The notes under the pieces are model-generated. The model searched no databases. It was not told where the DNA came from and was given only the letters and a program-made list of their open reading frames with translations. This document shows positions 40,353 through 49,344 of a stretch of DNA of 64,000 bases, one piece after another. Source of the stretch: Vulcanimicrobiota bacterium (GTDB lineage Bacteria; Vulcanimicrobiota; Vulcanimicrobiia; Vulcanimicrobiales; Vulcanimicrobiaceae). Location of the stretch: the NCBI GenBank assembly GCA_028287565.1, contig JAQBPK010000054.1, forward strand, positions 1 to 64,000. Reading direction: 5' to 3'. The position numbers and the translations under genes are program-made. The stretch's first letter is position 1. Each line of letters starts with the position of its first letter.

Positions 40353-40794
40353 GCCGGCGCACTTCGCCTCGCGCATCGGACCCGGCGCCGTGCACGTCGA
40401 TGGCCGCCGGATCGAATACGCGCTCGCGCCGTGCAACCTCACGACGCCGCGCCTGCACATCCTCGACCTGTTTCCGTGCGGCGATGAACGCGCGCGACTC
40501 ACGTTCTCGTTGCAAGGTGTCACGGACGACGCGACGCCCGACCAGCTGTACGACTTCGTCGCGCCGCACATCTACCGCCGAGCCGCCGCGTTCATCCGCG
40601 GCTGCGACGAGAACGACGTCGCGCTGCCGCACCGCTACGCGAGCTTCCCGTTCGGGATGACCGAGGACGAGATCGCGGCGAGCAACGCAGAGCTCCGGGC
40701 CATCATCGGGCGCATGGGAGTAAGCGCCGAGTCGGCCGCGTTCGACGCGAAGGTTTCCAGGCTCGAAGACCACCGCCGCAGGCGCGCGTCGTGA
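40339..40794 (+). CDS. Hypothetical protein
   Basis: 151 aa from GTG, globular alpha/beta (RLHILDLFPCGDERARLTFS; PDQLYDFVAPHIYRRAAAFI). Stop overlaps the next start. No family recognised. Confidence 0.5.
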   Translation: MTKTEPAHFASRIGPGAVHVDGRRIEYALAPCNLTTPRLHILDLFPCGDERARLTFSLQGVTDDATPDQLYDFVAPHIYRRAAAFIRGCDENDVALPHRYASFPFGMTEDEIAASNAELRAIIGRMGVSAESAAFDAKVSRLEDHRRRRAS

Positions 40795-41003
40795 GCGAAG
40801 CCAGCATTCGCGCCGCACATCGTTTCACGGGCGCCGACCAAGCCAGCGGCCACGCGACGGTGTGCTACTGCTCGTGCGGCGCGCGCTGGTATGATTCGCT
40901 GCTGGACTGCCCGGCACTCGAAGCGGCACTGGACGAGCTGCATCTGGCGCGCATTAATGACGACGGCGCGCCGCACGCTTCGTTCGACAGAACCGCGTCC
41001 TAG
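40791..41003 (+). CDS. Small Cys-containing protein before the terminase
   Basis: 70 aa from GTG (SEASIRAAHRFTGADQASGH), with VCYCSCGARWYD. HNH nucleases often occur in this position, but no HNH motif is visible. Confidence 0.45.
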   Translation: MSEASIRAAHRFTGADQASGHATVCYCSCGARWYDSLLDCPALEAALDELHLARINDDGAPHASFDRTAS

Positions 41004-41021
41004 CGACGCCCGGAGGTCTCG

Positions 41022-41519
41022 ATGGCTCGGAAGGGTGACGGCAAACCGACGCCGCCGAAGTCGCGGAAGCGCGTGCCGTCCGACAAACCGGGACAGCCTC
41101 GCGCGCGTACCGCACAGCAGCTGGAGCGCCAGGAGAAGGCATTCCTCGCCAGCGTCATCGACGGCAAGAGCGTCCGCGAGATCGCGGCCGAGCTCGGCGT
41201 TGACAAGGACACCGTGGTCTCGGACATCCGCCACGAAGAGCAGCGCCGGGCCGATGAGAACGCCGAGCGCCGCGAGGCGGACAAGGCCCGCTCGATCGCG
41301 TTCTACGAGACGGTCGCCCGCCGGGCGTTGCGCCGTGCCGAGATCAGCGACGAGATTCTCGAGCAAATCCGCGACGGCGCGGAGTGCGAGAAGAAGGTCT
41401 CGGACCGCTCGTTCGATGCCGCGCTAAAGGCCCGGGAGCGGATCGACAAGTTGATCGGCCTCGACGCGCCGACGAAGGTCGACCTCGGCCTGCAGCAGTT
41501 GATGGACGCCTTGGAGTAG
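41022..41519 (+). CDS. Terminase small subunit
   Basis: 165 aa. Recognises the packaging site and regulates the large subunit. An HTH (FLASVIDGKSVREIAAELGV, then DKDTVVSDIRHEEQ) follows a basic N-terminus; a long central helix and a C-terminal segment (RIDKLIGLDAPTKVDLGLQQ) match small-subunit architecture. Starts the late operon, 2 bp before the large subunit. ATG after GGAGG-like CCCGGAGG. Confidence 0.75.
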   Translation: MARKGDGKPTPPKSRKRVPSDKPGQPRARTAQQLERQEKAFLASVIDGKSVREIAAELGVDKDTVVSDIRHEEQRRADENAERREADKARSIAFYETVARRALRRAEISDEILEQIRDGAECEKKVSDRSFDAALKARERIDKLIGLDAPTKVDLGLQQLMDALE

Positions 41520-41521
41520 AG

Positions 41522-43036
41522 ATGCCGAACGTCATCCGCTCCGATGCGCAGAAGCGGGCGGCGTTCGCGGAACGGCTGCGCCGGTACAAAGACGACCCGA
41601 TCGGCTTCTGCCGCGACGTGCTCGACATGGATCCGCACGAGGGGCAGCAGCGTTGGCTCACGGAGTCCGGAGCGGGCCAGTGGCAGCCCGTCGACGTGAA
41701 GAGTCGCGCGCTAACGTGGCGCTGGCGCACGAGCGAGAACGCGCTCACGACCGGCAACCGCTGGGGCAAGTCGCACACCGCGGCCGCCAAGCGCATCTGG
41801 AAGGCCGTCTACCGCAAGGGTTGGGACGACGCGATCAAGGCCGCGATGCGCAAGAAGCACGCGCCGTATCGCGGAATCAATATCTCGCTGACGGCGGACC
41901 AAGCCGGGCTCGTGTGGCGCAAGGCGTTCGGGATGCTGCAGGGGCCCAAGGCGGCCTGGCTGCTGCGCGACGTGAAGATGACGCCGTTTCCGACGTTCGA
42001 GTTCCTCAACGGCGCGCTGTTCGAAGCCCGCTCCACCGCGCGTGACGGCTTTCACCTGCTGGGCAACGACTACGACGACGTCAACTGGGACGAAGCTGCC
42101 TTCGAACCAAAGTTCGGTTCGATCCTCGACAACGTGCTTCGGATGCGGTTGGTCGACCGGCGCGGTACGCTCGACTACACGTCGACGGGCAACGGCCGCA
42201 ACGAGTACGGCCGCTTCTTCCTCGAAGCGCGGGCGGGGAAACTTCCCGGCGTCTACGCCCAAACTGGGCCAAGCTACGAAAACCCACACGTTCCGGCCGA
42301 TGAAGTCAAGAGAATCGCGGATCGCGTATCGGATCAAAAGCGCCGGCAAAACATCGGCGGCGAGATCGTCGACAACGGCGGCGACTTCTTCCCCGGCGAT
42401 GACATCACAGCGTTCTGGGACTCCGACCTCAACGACCAGATCGACATCGTCAGCCGCGACGACGAGCAGATCCCGACGCGCATCCGCCTCATGCTTGGTG
42501 GGCAGGCGTGGGAGACGCGGTATCCGTCGCATCGGTACGTGCACGGCTGGGACCTAGCGGAACGCAAAGACTGGGCGACCGGATTCACGATCGACACGAC
42601 GACGATGGTCGACGCGGACGGACGACCGCTCCGCATGCCGGTCGTCGAGTACGAGCGCTTTCACAAGCAAGGTTGGAAGCACGTCTACGCTCGCATCCGC
42701 GATCGCCACGCGCGATACGGCGGATCGGCGCGCGGCGTGACGGTCGTAGACTCAACCGGCGTCGGCGACACCGTCGTCGAGGAGCTCGAAGACATCAGGG
42801 CCGAGGGCTATTGGTTCACCGGGCCCGCCAAAGACGATCTGCTCGCGAACTTGCAATCAGCGCTCAGCACGCGCGAAGTCCGTGGCTTCTTCGTCGAGCA
42901 AGTCAACGACGAGCTGAGCTTCTACGACCGCAACGACAAAGGGCTCGTGAAAGACTGCGTCATGGGGCTCGCGCTCGCGGTGCTCTGGGCGATGCGCAAC
43001 AAGCCGCGCCCGATGCTCCTTCCCCGCCTCGTCTAA
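41522..43036 (+). CDS. Terminase large subunit
   Basis: 504 aa ATPase/nuclease packaging motor. The ATG at 41522 is used because the frame upstream overlaps TerS. Walker A TTGNRWGKSHTAA (78-85), Walker B YDDVNWDEAAF, coupling motif LDYTSTGNG. RNase H-like nuclease Asp residues in HGWDLAERKDW, VVDSTGVGD and KDCVMGLALAV. Confidence 0.93.
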   Translation: MPNVIRSDAQKRAAFAERLRRYKDDPIGFCRDVLDMDPHEGQQRWLTESGAGQWQPVDVKSRALTWRWRTSENALTTGNRWGKSHTAAAKRIWKAVYRKGWDDAIKAAMRKKHAPYRGINISLTADQAGLVWRKAFGMLQGPKAAWLLRDVKMTPFPTFEFLNGALFEARSTARDGFHLLGNDYDDVNWDEAAFEPKFGSILDNVLRMRLVDRRGTLDYTSTGNGRNEYGRFFLEARAGKLPGVYAQTGPSYENPHVPADEVKRIADRVSDQKRRQNIGGEIVDNGGDFFPGDDITAFWDSDLNDQIDIVSRDDEQIPTRIRLMLGGQAWETRYPSHRYVHGWDLAERKDWATGFTIDTTTMVDADGRPLRMPVVEYERFHKQGWKHVYARIRDRHARYGGSARGVTVVDSTGVGDTVVEELEDIRAEGYWFTGPAKDDLLANLQSALSTREVRGFFVEQVNDELSFYDRNDKGLVKDCVMGLALAVLWAMRNKPRPMLLPRLV

Positions 43037-43061
43037 CCGCTCACCACTACCGGAGGTCGCG

Positions 43062-43103
43062 ATGTCCAAACACGCCGCGACCGCCACCGGATTGTGCGCG
43101 TGA
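43062..43103 (+). CDS. 13-codon leader ORF coupling TerL to portal
   Basis: CGGAGG and a well-spaced ATG start a 13-residue frame (MSKHAATATGLCA) whose TGA overlaps the GTG at 43100. The portal gene has no ribosome site of its own, so this mini-ORF probably delivers ribosomes to it by termination-reinitiation. Confidence 0.45.
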   Translation: MSKHAATATGLCA

Positions 43104-44527
43104 GCGCCCCCACGCTGTACGGCCCCGACGGTCGCCCGCACGAGATCCGCAAAGCGGGAGTCGGCCCGATGATCGCCGGCGCTGGTGCCACGTCGACCGT
43201 CTCGTCGATCATCGCGTCAGGCCAGCGCTCGCGCAACTACGACCTCGACGTGTACGCGATGCTGTCGGTGAAGCACCCGACGGTCTACGCCTGCATCACG
43301 CTGATCGCCGACGCCGTCGCCTCCGAAGGTTGGGAGATCGTCCCGCGAGGCCACCGCGGCGCCCAGCCGGCAAACGCGCAGACCGACCCCCGCGTCGCCG
43401 CCAATATCGCGGACGCCAACGACTTTTTCGCCATGGCGTCGCCGCACGAGACGGACCGCGCGCGAAACCGGGGCATCGCCGCCGACCTCAAAACGTTCGG
43501 CTTCGCGGCGCTGCGCAAGAAGCGCGCGAACATTGAGGGCAAGCCCGTGCTCGCGGCGCTGGAGCGCGTCGACCCGCGAACGATCTCGATCCGGCTGAAC
43601 GCCGCAGGAACAGCCGTCGACTCCTATCTGATCAAACGTCGCTCGAACGGCGCGCTCGCGACCTCCACAAGCATGACAGAGATCGTTCCGCCCGCCGACA
43701 TCGTGTTCTTCACGAGCTCCGGTGGCGACCCGATCACCGGCTTCACCTCGCCGCTCGAAGCGCTCGACCTCACGCTCGCGACGGACCTCGCGCAGCGCCG
43801 CTATCGCGAGACGTACTGCCGGACCGGCGCGAAGCCCGGGCTCGTGCTGACCTCGGACACGTACGACGAGGACGCGTTCAAGGTCACCGAGGAGCAGATC
43901 CTCAAACAGCGCACCGGCGCGGCGAACGCGTACAAGACGCTGCTGCTGCCGGGCGGCTGGAAGATGGTCAACGTCCCGAGCGCCGGCGGCGACGACGCCG
44001 ACTTCGTCGAGGCCACGGGGCTCAACCGCGAGGACATCACCGGCGTCTACCGCGTCCCGATGGGGATGGTGGTCTTCGCCGGCAACGCGCTGGGTAGCGG
44101 CGGCAAGGGCGAGGATCGCGAGTTCTTCGAGCGCTACGGCGTGCTGCCGGTCGAAGAGCTGATCTACGAGCGACTCACGATCTCCGTGCTGCGTGACGAG
44201 TTCGGCATCACGGACCTCGAAATGGTTCCCAAGCGCCGCAACGCGATGCGCGCCGACCGGCTCGACGACGCGCTCAAGATGGTGCAGGTCGGCTTTGCGG
44301 GCGATGACGTTCGGACGTTCCTCAACGCGCCGCGCACCGAGCTGCCGGGCATGCAGACGCCGCTGTTCATCCGCGCCGGCAAGAGCATCGCGGAAGACGA
44401 GCCGATCGATCCCGCCTCCGCAGGCGCAGCGACCACGACGGGCACTTCCGCCGACGCCGCGCAAGCGCAGCACGAGGTGGCCCAGAAGGGCGCGGGGCGC
44501 TTTCGCCGGGGACGCCAAGGCTACTGA
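43100..44527 (+). CDS. Phage portal protein, HK97/SPP1-like
   Basis: 475 aa; forms the dodecameric DNA-entry ring. Family blocks: SVKHPTVYACITLIADAVAS near the N-terminus, VDPRTISIRLN, PADIVFFTSSGGDPITGFTS, TYCRTGAKPGLVL and TGVYRVPMGMVVFAGNALGS. The GTG at 43100 overlaps the leader ORF stop; a GTG at 43094 is also in frame. The zero-frame product ends QKGAGRFRRGRQGY, but just before its stop a +1 shift at TTT C (44501-44504) would continue into the MuF-like frame. Confidence 0.9.
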   Translation: MSAPTLYGPDGRPHEIRKAGVGPMIAGAGATSTVSSIIASGQRSRNYDLDVYAMLSVKHPTVYACITLIADAVASEGWEIVPRGHRGAQPANAQTDPRVAANIADANDFFAMASPHETDRARNRGIAADLKTFGFAALRKKRANIEGKPVLAALERVDPRTISIRLNAAGTAVDSYLIKRRSNGALATSTSMTEIVPPADIVFFTSSGGDPITGFTSPLEALDLTLATDLAQRRYRETYCRTGAKPGLVLTSDTYDEDAFKVTEEQILKQRTGAANAYKTLLLPGGWKMVNVPSAGGDDADFVEATGLNREDITGVYRVPMGMVVFAGNALGSGGKGEDREFFERYGVLPVEELIYERLTISVLRDEFGITDLEMVPKRRNAMRADRLDDALKMVQVGFAGDDVRTFLNAPRTELPGMQTPLFIRAGKSIAEDEPIDPASAGAATTTGTSADAAQAQHEVAQKGAGRFRRGRQGY

Positions 44528-45335
44528 CGCCGTCGTCCGCAAGCGGGCAAAGAAGCTCGCGGCGTCGTTCGGCCGCATCCGCGACCAGCAACGCGACGAC
44601 TTCCTCGCCGCTGTCGGTCTCGACGGCATCGAAAAGGCTGCGCGCAAGAAGCCGGACGGCACCGATGCTCCCGCGCTGACGGCCGACGAGATCGCCGCCA
44701 TCCGTATCGCGATCGACGAGCTCGATCCCGTGCTGTACGCCGACGCGCTCTACGACGACATGACGGCGCTGGTGGAGGTCGCGTACAAAGACGCCGCCCG
44801 CCTCCTGGACGTCACCTCGTCGTTCGATGTGCCGCCGAAGTGGGCGCTGGAACACGTTCGCGAAGCCGCCGACCACGTCGCCTCGCTGATCGACGAGCGC
44901 GACCGGGCCGCCCTCACGACGGTGCTGGAAGACGCGCTCACCGAAGGGCTGAGCGCCGCCGATACCGCGCAGCGCCTGCACGACGCGTTCGACGTCATCG
45001 CGACGCCGGAGCGTACGACGCGATCGGACGCGTGGTTCGACACCGTGGCGCGCACGGAGCTTCAGCAGGCCGCGAACGACGGCCAGCGCGCGCTGTACGA
45101 AGCCGCCGGGATTCAAACCGTGCGCTGGCAGGCTGCGGAACCGTGCGACGAATGCGCCGCCTACGACGACGAAGTCTACGCGCTCGACGACGTGCCCGAA
45201 GGTGGCCCCCCGATCCATCCGAACTGCCGCTGCGTCCTCGTACCGATGGACGAGGACCTCGGCGACCACCGAGGTTCCGCCGAGGATCGCGCAGCCGCCC
45301 GCCGCGGCAACCAACCCGACGACACCGAGGAGTAG
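44505..45335 (+). CDS. MuF-like head morphogenesis domain, expressed as a portal extension by +1 frameshift
   Basis: The frame to 45335 encodes a phage Mu gpF/SPP1 gp7-type protein: helical N-terminus (TDAVVRKRAKKLAASFGRIR), then ARTELQQAANDGQRALYEAA, WQAAEPCDECAAYDD and PPIHPNCRCVLVP (the MuF Cys signature). It has no credible start: between 44311 and the domain there is no ATG, GTG or TTG in frame, and coding quality begins only at about 44502. Portal-MuF fusions exist, and TTT C in the overlap would give GRF-AGDAKATDAVV. Either a programmed +1 shift or an indel. Confidence 0.65.
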   Translation, partial: AGDAKATDAVVRKRAKKLAASFGRIRDQQRDDFLAAVGLDGIEKAARKKPDGTDAPALTADEIAAIRIAIDELDPVLYADALYDDMTALVEVAYKDAARLLDVTSSFDVPPKWALEHVREAADHVASLIDERDRAALTTVLEDALTEGLSAADTAQRLHDAFDVIATPERTTRSDAWFDTVARTELQQAANDGQRALYEAAGIQTVRWQAAEPCDECAAYDDEVYALDDVPEGGPPIHPNCRCVLVPMDEDLGDHRGSAEDRAAARRGNQPDDTEE

Positions 45336-45336
45336 T

Positions 45337-45552
45337 ATGCTCACCGACGACGAGCGCGCAGTAGTTCACTCGCTGGGCAAGTGCGCCTCGGACTTCTTTG
45401 CGCTGCCCGTAATGCACCCGTCAGACGTGCGCGAATTCGAAGCCGGAACGCACTCTCTGCAAAACATCGTCATGGCTCGCGCCGCCCAGCGCGCACATCC
45501 TGCGGATTTTCCGGTGAAGTCCCTGCCGCTGAAGCCCAGGAGTACCCCGTGA
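45337..45552 (+). CDS. Small late protein
   Basis: 71 aa, MLTDDERAVVHSLGKCASDF, ATG 1 base after the MuF stop with GAGGAG upstream. Helical. GTGA overlap to the next gene. Unknown. Confidence 0.5.
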   Translation: MLTDDERAVVHSLGKCASDFFALPVMHPSDVREFEAGTHSLQNIVMARAAQRAHPADFPVKSLPLKPRSTP

Positions 45553-45707
45553 CCGACGACCAGCGCGACCGCCGTCTCGACCGTGCCCAGACGCTCGCGA
45601 GCGCCGTCGGCGAGGTCGCGCGCAACATCATCGTCGCGGTCGCCGCCGCACGTGACCTTCAGGCCCAGCCGTCGAAGCCGACACCGCGTGCCGGGCTGCG
45701 CCGATGA
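45549..45707 (+). CDS. Small helical late protein
   Basis: 52 aa from GTG (TDDQRDRRLDRAQTLASAVG), one long helix. Overlaps both neighbours by 4 bp. Confidence 0.45.
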   Translation: MTDDQRDRRLDRAQTLASAVGEVARNIIVAVAAARDLQAQPSKPTPRAGLRR

Positions 45708-45853
45708 CGTACGTTCTCGCAGCCGCCCGATGCCTCACGGTCTCTGATCCGCGCTACGGCCGAGCATTCGCGCTGGAGCCCGGCGAACTGATCTTCGACC
45801 CGTACCTCGTGGAGTTGACGATGCGCGCGGGGATTCGGTTGCGGCGGGTGTAG
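45704..45853 (+). CDS. Very small late protein
   Basis: 49 aa (MTYVLAAARCLTVSDPRYGR). ATG overlaps the previous TGA. Not recognised. Confidence 0.45.
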   Translation: MTYVLAAARCLTVSDPRYGRAFALEPGELIFDPYLVELTMRAGIRLRRV

Positions 45854-45871
45854 CGTGGTAGAATTGGCGGG

Positions 45872-46237
45872 ATGAAACGCGCTACGTTGCTCGCCTCGAT
45901 AGGCGCCACCGCGCTCGCGACCGCCATGCCGCTTCCGAACCTCGGAGTCACTTCGGCCGAGTCGCTGGCCGCGACGGAAGCCTTCGTCCCGATTATCCCA
46001 TGGATCGACACCGGCGCCGGCCTCGTCGCATTCGCGGAAGCAACGGCAGCGCAGCAGCAAAAAGCGATAGCGTATGCGCTCGACTTCTTGCGCACAGCGG
46101 CGACGGTTGGGTACGTCGGTCAGATCGCCTGCATTCGGATATGCGACACGCCCGGCCGTCCGAGCGCCGAGGAACTTCGTCGAGCAGGCCTGTGGCCCGT
46201 TATGAACCGAGCGCCGAAACTGTTGACCACGCAATAA
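45872..46237 (+). CDS. Putative exported small protein
   Basis: 121 aa with a Sec-like signal (MKRATLLASIGATALATAMP) and a helical mature part containing two Cys (QIACIRICDT). ATG with GGCGGG upstream; TAGAAT lies 7 bases before it and may be a -10 of a separate promoter. An exported protein between portal and protease is unusual and may be a moron. Confidence 0.5.
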   Translation: MKRATLLASIGATALATAMPLPNLGVTSAESLAATEAFVPIIPWIDTGAGLVAFAEATAAQQQKAIAYALDFLRTAATVGYVGQIACIRICDTPGRPSAEELRRAGLWPVMNRAPKLLTTQ

Positions 46238-46239
46238 GC

Positions 46240-46470
46240 GTGTCCCCCTACAACCCGCTCGCCATGCAACGCATCCGCACCCGCAAAGCCGAGATCACGG
46301 CGCGCGTGAAAGCGGGCGAGATCACGGCGCAGCAGGGCGCGAAGCTGGCGCGCGAGTTCATCGACGAGATGTTCCGACGACGCGGCGATCCCAAGCGCAT
46401 CCCGATAGAGCGCGATGACACGCACGTCGAGACCGACGACGGCGCGTTCACGATACGCTGGCCGCGCTAG
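46240..46470 (+). CDS. Small charged protein
   Basis: 76 aa from GTG (SPYNPLAMQRIRTRKAEITA), helical and basic, with a beta C-terminus (ETDDGAFTIRWPR). A hairpin terminator follows. Confidence 0.45.
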   Translation: MSPYNPLAMQRIRTRKAEITARVKAGEITAQQGAKLAREFIDEMFRRRGDPKRIPIERDDTHVETDDGAFTIRWPR

Positions 46471-46492
46471 CGACGAGATTTCCAAGGACCCC

Positions 46493-46520
46493 GAGCCGAC
46501 GCGATGCGCCGGCTCTTTTC
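46493..46520 (+). terminator. Hairpin with T tract
   Basis: GAGCCG - 11 bases - CGGCTC, then TTTT. It lies 24 bp before the GTG of the next gene, so it may be a partial terminator. Confidence 0.5.
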
Positions 46521-46543
46521 ATGCCGAGAGGAACACCGCAAAC

Positions 46544-47092
46544 GTGAACGCTCGCCCGTTCGAGGACCTCAGTCTCACCGGACTGCTCTGGCTCTTCAAT
46601 CGCGCCGTCCTGCATCCGCGCGGCTTCACGCTCGTCGTCATCACGGGCGACGATGGTCGCGCCATCGGCTGGCAGATCACGGGCGACGGCACGCAGCCGT
46701 TCGTCTTCGATCCCGAGACGGACGACGAGAAGTTCCGCGCCGTCGAGGCGTTCTTCGCCGCGGCCCGCTCCGAGCAACCGCAGGCCGCCGAGACCGCGTG
46801 CGGATGCCCCGCCGCCGGTCACCTCAAGACATGCGCCGTGGAGCTCGCGGACCAGGTCGCGAAGTTGACGGCGGTGGTCGCGAGCGGCGGGCTGGAACGC
46901 TCGCGCGCGGTGGTCGCTACCGCCCTCAGTGACCATCCGTCGTTGCCGCCGCCGGTGCCCGTTGCCGCGACGGACTTCGCCGCTGCCCCCGTCACGTTCG
47001 AGTCAATCGTTTCCGCGCGACCTCGTTTCGGGCGCGACTCGTTCGACGCATCGTACGAGCAGGAGTCCAATATGGCGACGCGAGGCGCGTGA
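46544..47092 (+). CDS. Hypothetical late protein
   Basis: 182 aa from GTG preceded by GAGAGGAA. N-terminal alpha/beta (LTGLLWLFNRAVLHPRGFTL; GWQITGDGTQPFVFDPETDD), then TACGCPAAGHLKTCAVELAD (possible zinc site) and a disordered C-terminus. Overlaps the next ATG by 1 base. Confidence 0.5.
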   Translation: MNARPFEDLSLTGLLWLFNRAVLHPRGFTLVVITGDDGRAIGWQITGDGTQPFVFDPETDDEKFRAVEAFFAAARSEQPQAAETACGCPAAGHLKTCAVELADQVAKLTAVVASGGLERSRAVVATALSDHPSLPPPVPVAATDFAAAPVTFESIVSARPRFGRDSFDASYEQESNMATRGA

Positions 47093-47481
47093 TGGCAGAC
47101 GTCTACTTCCACCTGAAGCCCCAAGCGGATGCCGACCGCCGCGCCGAGCGCCAGAAGGTCATCGCGATGCGGCGCCTTGGCTACGAAAAGAACGGCCTGC
47201 ACGTCTACCTCGACAGCGACACGGCGCGCGAGATGCTGCTGGAGATCGACCGCAAGTACTTCCGCCAAGAGTTTTTCGAGCTCGCCGATCCCGATTCGAA
47301 CGTCGAGGTCATCTGCCGCGGCTGCCGGCGCCGCCACATCATCCCGCGCAGTGTTCCGTCGTTCAAGTGCCCGTGCTCGCCGCATGAAGAGCGCTCGACC
47401 GGCTACAACCGCGCCGAGCTCGCAGAGCGCGATCTTCTGACCGCGCGCAAGCCCGCGCAGAGCGGCCTGCTCACCGCGTAG
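47092..47481 (+). CDS. Hypothetical protein with C-terminal zinc ribbon
   Basis: 129 aa (MADVYFHLKPQADADRRAER). Helical N-terminal two-thirds, then VEVICRGCRRRHIIPRSVP and FKCPCSPHE, a four-Cys zinc ribbon. Just upstream of the protease gene; role unknown. Confidence 0.5.
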   Translation: MADVYFHLKPQADADRRAERQKVIAMRRLGYEKNGLHVYLDSDTAREMLLEIDRKYFRQEFFELADPDSNVEVICRGCRRRHIIPRSVPSFKCPCSPHEERSTGYNRAELAERDLLTARKPAQSGLLTA

Positions 47482-47570
47482 CGCGCACCGCGCGCGATCC
47501 ACCGATTCCCTTCGGACGGCGCTGCTGCGTCGCGTCCGTGTTCGCACACGCCCAACGGAGGCAACCAGCC

Positions 47571-48179
47571 ATGTCCGACACCAGCAAACCCACCAGTATC
47601 CTCGGCGTCATCCGCAAAGGCCGCGAGGCCCGAATCGCCGCCGAAGCGACCGCGAATGCCCCGGAAACCACGACCGAGGAGAAACCCGTCGAGAAGGCGG
47701 CCGAGATCGACGTCCTCTTCAAGGCGGGCTCGCTCGACGCCGAGCGCGGAGTCATCACCGCCTTCGCGAGCGCCGCGGGAATCGTGGACCGCGACGGCGA
47801 CCGCATCTCGCAGGACGACCTCACGAGCATGGCCTACGGGTTCACCGGCTCGCAGACGCGCGTGTTCAAGGCGAATCACACGGACGTTCTCGACAAGGTC
47901 GAGCTCGTGGGTTCGATCGTCGGCGCACCGATCCTCAAGAGCGGCCGCACGATCGCGCTGGGCGAGGAGCTTCCGCCGCAGAGCGACAGCGACCCGCGCG
48001 TTGCCAAGGGTGAAGCCGTCGACCTCGTGATCGGGATGAACATCGAAAAGGGCAAGGCGACGCACTGGCTCGTCGAGCTCGACCCGCACGACCCCGAAAT
48101 CGTCGAGAAGGCGAAGACCGGCGGGCTCGCGGGGCTCTCGGTCGGCATCCGCGCATCGCGCACGCCGGCGGAGGCGTAG
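47571..48179 (+). CDS. XkdF-like prohead serine protease
   Basis: 202 aa. Matches the XkdF family: AGSLDAERGVITAFASAAGI, VDRDGDRISQDDLTSMAYGF, VFKANHTDVLDKVELVGSIV, and IEKGKATHWLVELDPHDPEI, then GLAGLSVGIRA. Expected to process scaffold and capsid in head maturation. ATG after CGGAGG. Followed 4 bp later by the scaffold-like gene, then the major capsid gene. Confidence 0.8.
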   Translation: MSDTSKPTSILGVIRKGREARIAAEATANAPETTTEEKPVEKAAEIDVLFKAGSLDAERGVITAFASAAGIVDRDGDRISQDDLTSMAYGFTGSQTRVFKANHTDVLDKVELVGSIVGAPILKSGRTIALGEELPPQSDSDPRVAKGEAVDLVIGMNIEKGKATHWLVELDPHDPEIVEKAKTGGLAGLSVGIRASRTPAEA

Positions 48180-48183
48180 GCGC

Positions 48184-49305
48184 ATGCCCGAGATCAACGA
48201 CCTCAGCGTGAAGGGTATGGACGAGCTCACGTTCGTCTTCACTGAATTCGGCGGCCAGAAATGGCAGCAGCGCAATCAAGACGCCATTACGCTCATCACC
48301 AAGGGCGGCCCCGAAGCTGACACCGCGAAATCAAAGTCGTTCCTCGGCGACCTGTGGAGCAAGGTCGCTGGCAAGGCCGCTCCGGCGGAAGCAACCGCGG
48401 CCGCTCCCGCCGCGACGACCAAGGCTGACGCCGAGGGTGGCGACCTCGCGACGACAATCGCCGAGAACGCAGCCGACTGGGCCGCGCGCTCGATGTCGTG
48501 GGATGCGCTCTCGGCGCTGATCTGCCAACTGAACTGCGACCTCTCGATGGTCTTCCAGTCCGGCGATGCGTTCACCGACGACGAGAAGAAGATCGCGGCG
48601 CAGCGCTGCATCGAAGCGTTCGGGGCCGCGGCGTACAAGCTGCTCCCGATGCTGCTGGGCAACGTCGAGATCGGTCTCGTCGACGACGTCTCCAAAGCGG
48701 GCGCACGGCACTCCAAGAAGGACGCGGAGCGCATCAAAAAGATCGGCGAGCACGCGGGCGCGATCAACGATCTGCACGGCCAGCTGATGGATGCCGAGGA
48801 TGCGAAGGACGGCGCTAGCGACGAGGCGACGGAGAAGGGCGCGACCGCGCAACCGGACGCCGTTGCCGCAACGATCGCGCCGAGCACTGCTCCTCCAGCC
48901 GAAACTGTCGCATCGAAGGCTGACGCCGCGCAACCGCCCGCACAGCAACCGCCCGCGGAACCGGCCTTGGCTGCGATGCTGAAGGCGACGCTCGACGCGT
49001 TCACCGCAACGCTGCAGCAGTCGGTGACGACGCAGCTCGAAACGCACGCGAAGGCGTTTGACGATCGGTTCGTCGCGCTCGACGACAAGATCGCGAAGGC
49101 GACGGCCGCGAAGCCCGAACCGTCGCCGCTGCAAGCGTCCGTCGCGGCGATCAAAGCTGCGCAGCTGCCGACCGCGCCAGCGGGCGCGCCCGCGCTCACG
49201 ACGACCGGCGAGTACAAGGCGGGTGCGCTGATCGAGCTTCCGCCGGTCCAACACGACGGATCGATCCGCGGCATCCTCAAGGCGAAGCGCGAGCAGCAGG
49301 CCTAG
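48184..49305 (+). CDS. Scaffold-like head protein
   Basis: 373 aa. Long Ala/Glu/Lys-rich, mostly helical and disordered protein placed between protease and major capsid protein, as expected for a scaffold. It has a small folded region (about 100-180: ALICQLNCDLSMVFQSGDAF), a Pro/Ala linker and a C-terminal coiled coil (LDAFTATLQQSVTTQLETHA). XkdF-type operons often carry such a second protein. Confidence 0.55.
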   Translation: MPEINDLSVKGMDELTFVFTEFGGQKWQQRNQDAITLITKGGPEADTAKSKSFLGDLWSKVAGKAAPAEATAAAPAATTKADAEGGDLATTIAENAADWAARSMSWDALSALICQLNCDLSMVFQSGDAFTDDEKKIAAQRCIEAFGAAAYKLLPMLLGNVEIGLVDDVSKAGARHSKKDAERIKKIGEHAGAINDLHGQLMDAEDAKDGASDEATEKGATAQPDAVAATIAPSTAPPAETVASKADAAQPPAQQPPAEPALAAMLKATLDAFTATLQQSVTTQLETHAKAFDDRFVALDDKIAKATAAKPEPSPLQASVAAIKAAQLPTAPAGAPALTTTGEYKAGALIELPPVQHDGSIRGILKAKREQQA

Positions 49306-49344
49306 CCAATCTGTCCCGGCCGCGCGCGCGGCCGCCCCACCCCC

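Noticed and set aside
43217-44701. 494-codon minus-strand frame opposite the portal gene
   Set aside because: Antisense shadow; the plus strand carries portal motifs.
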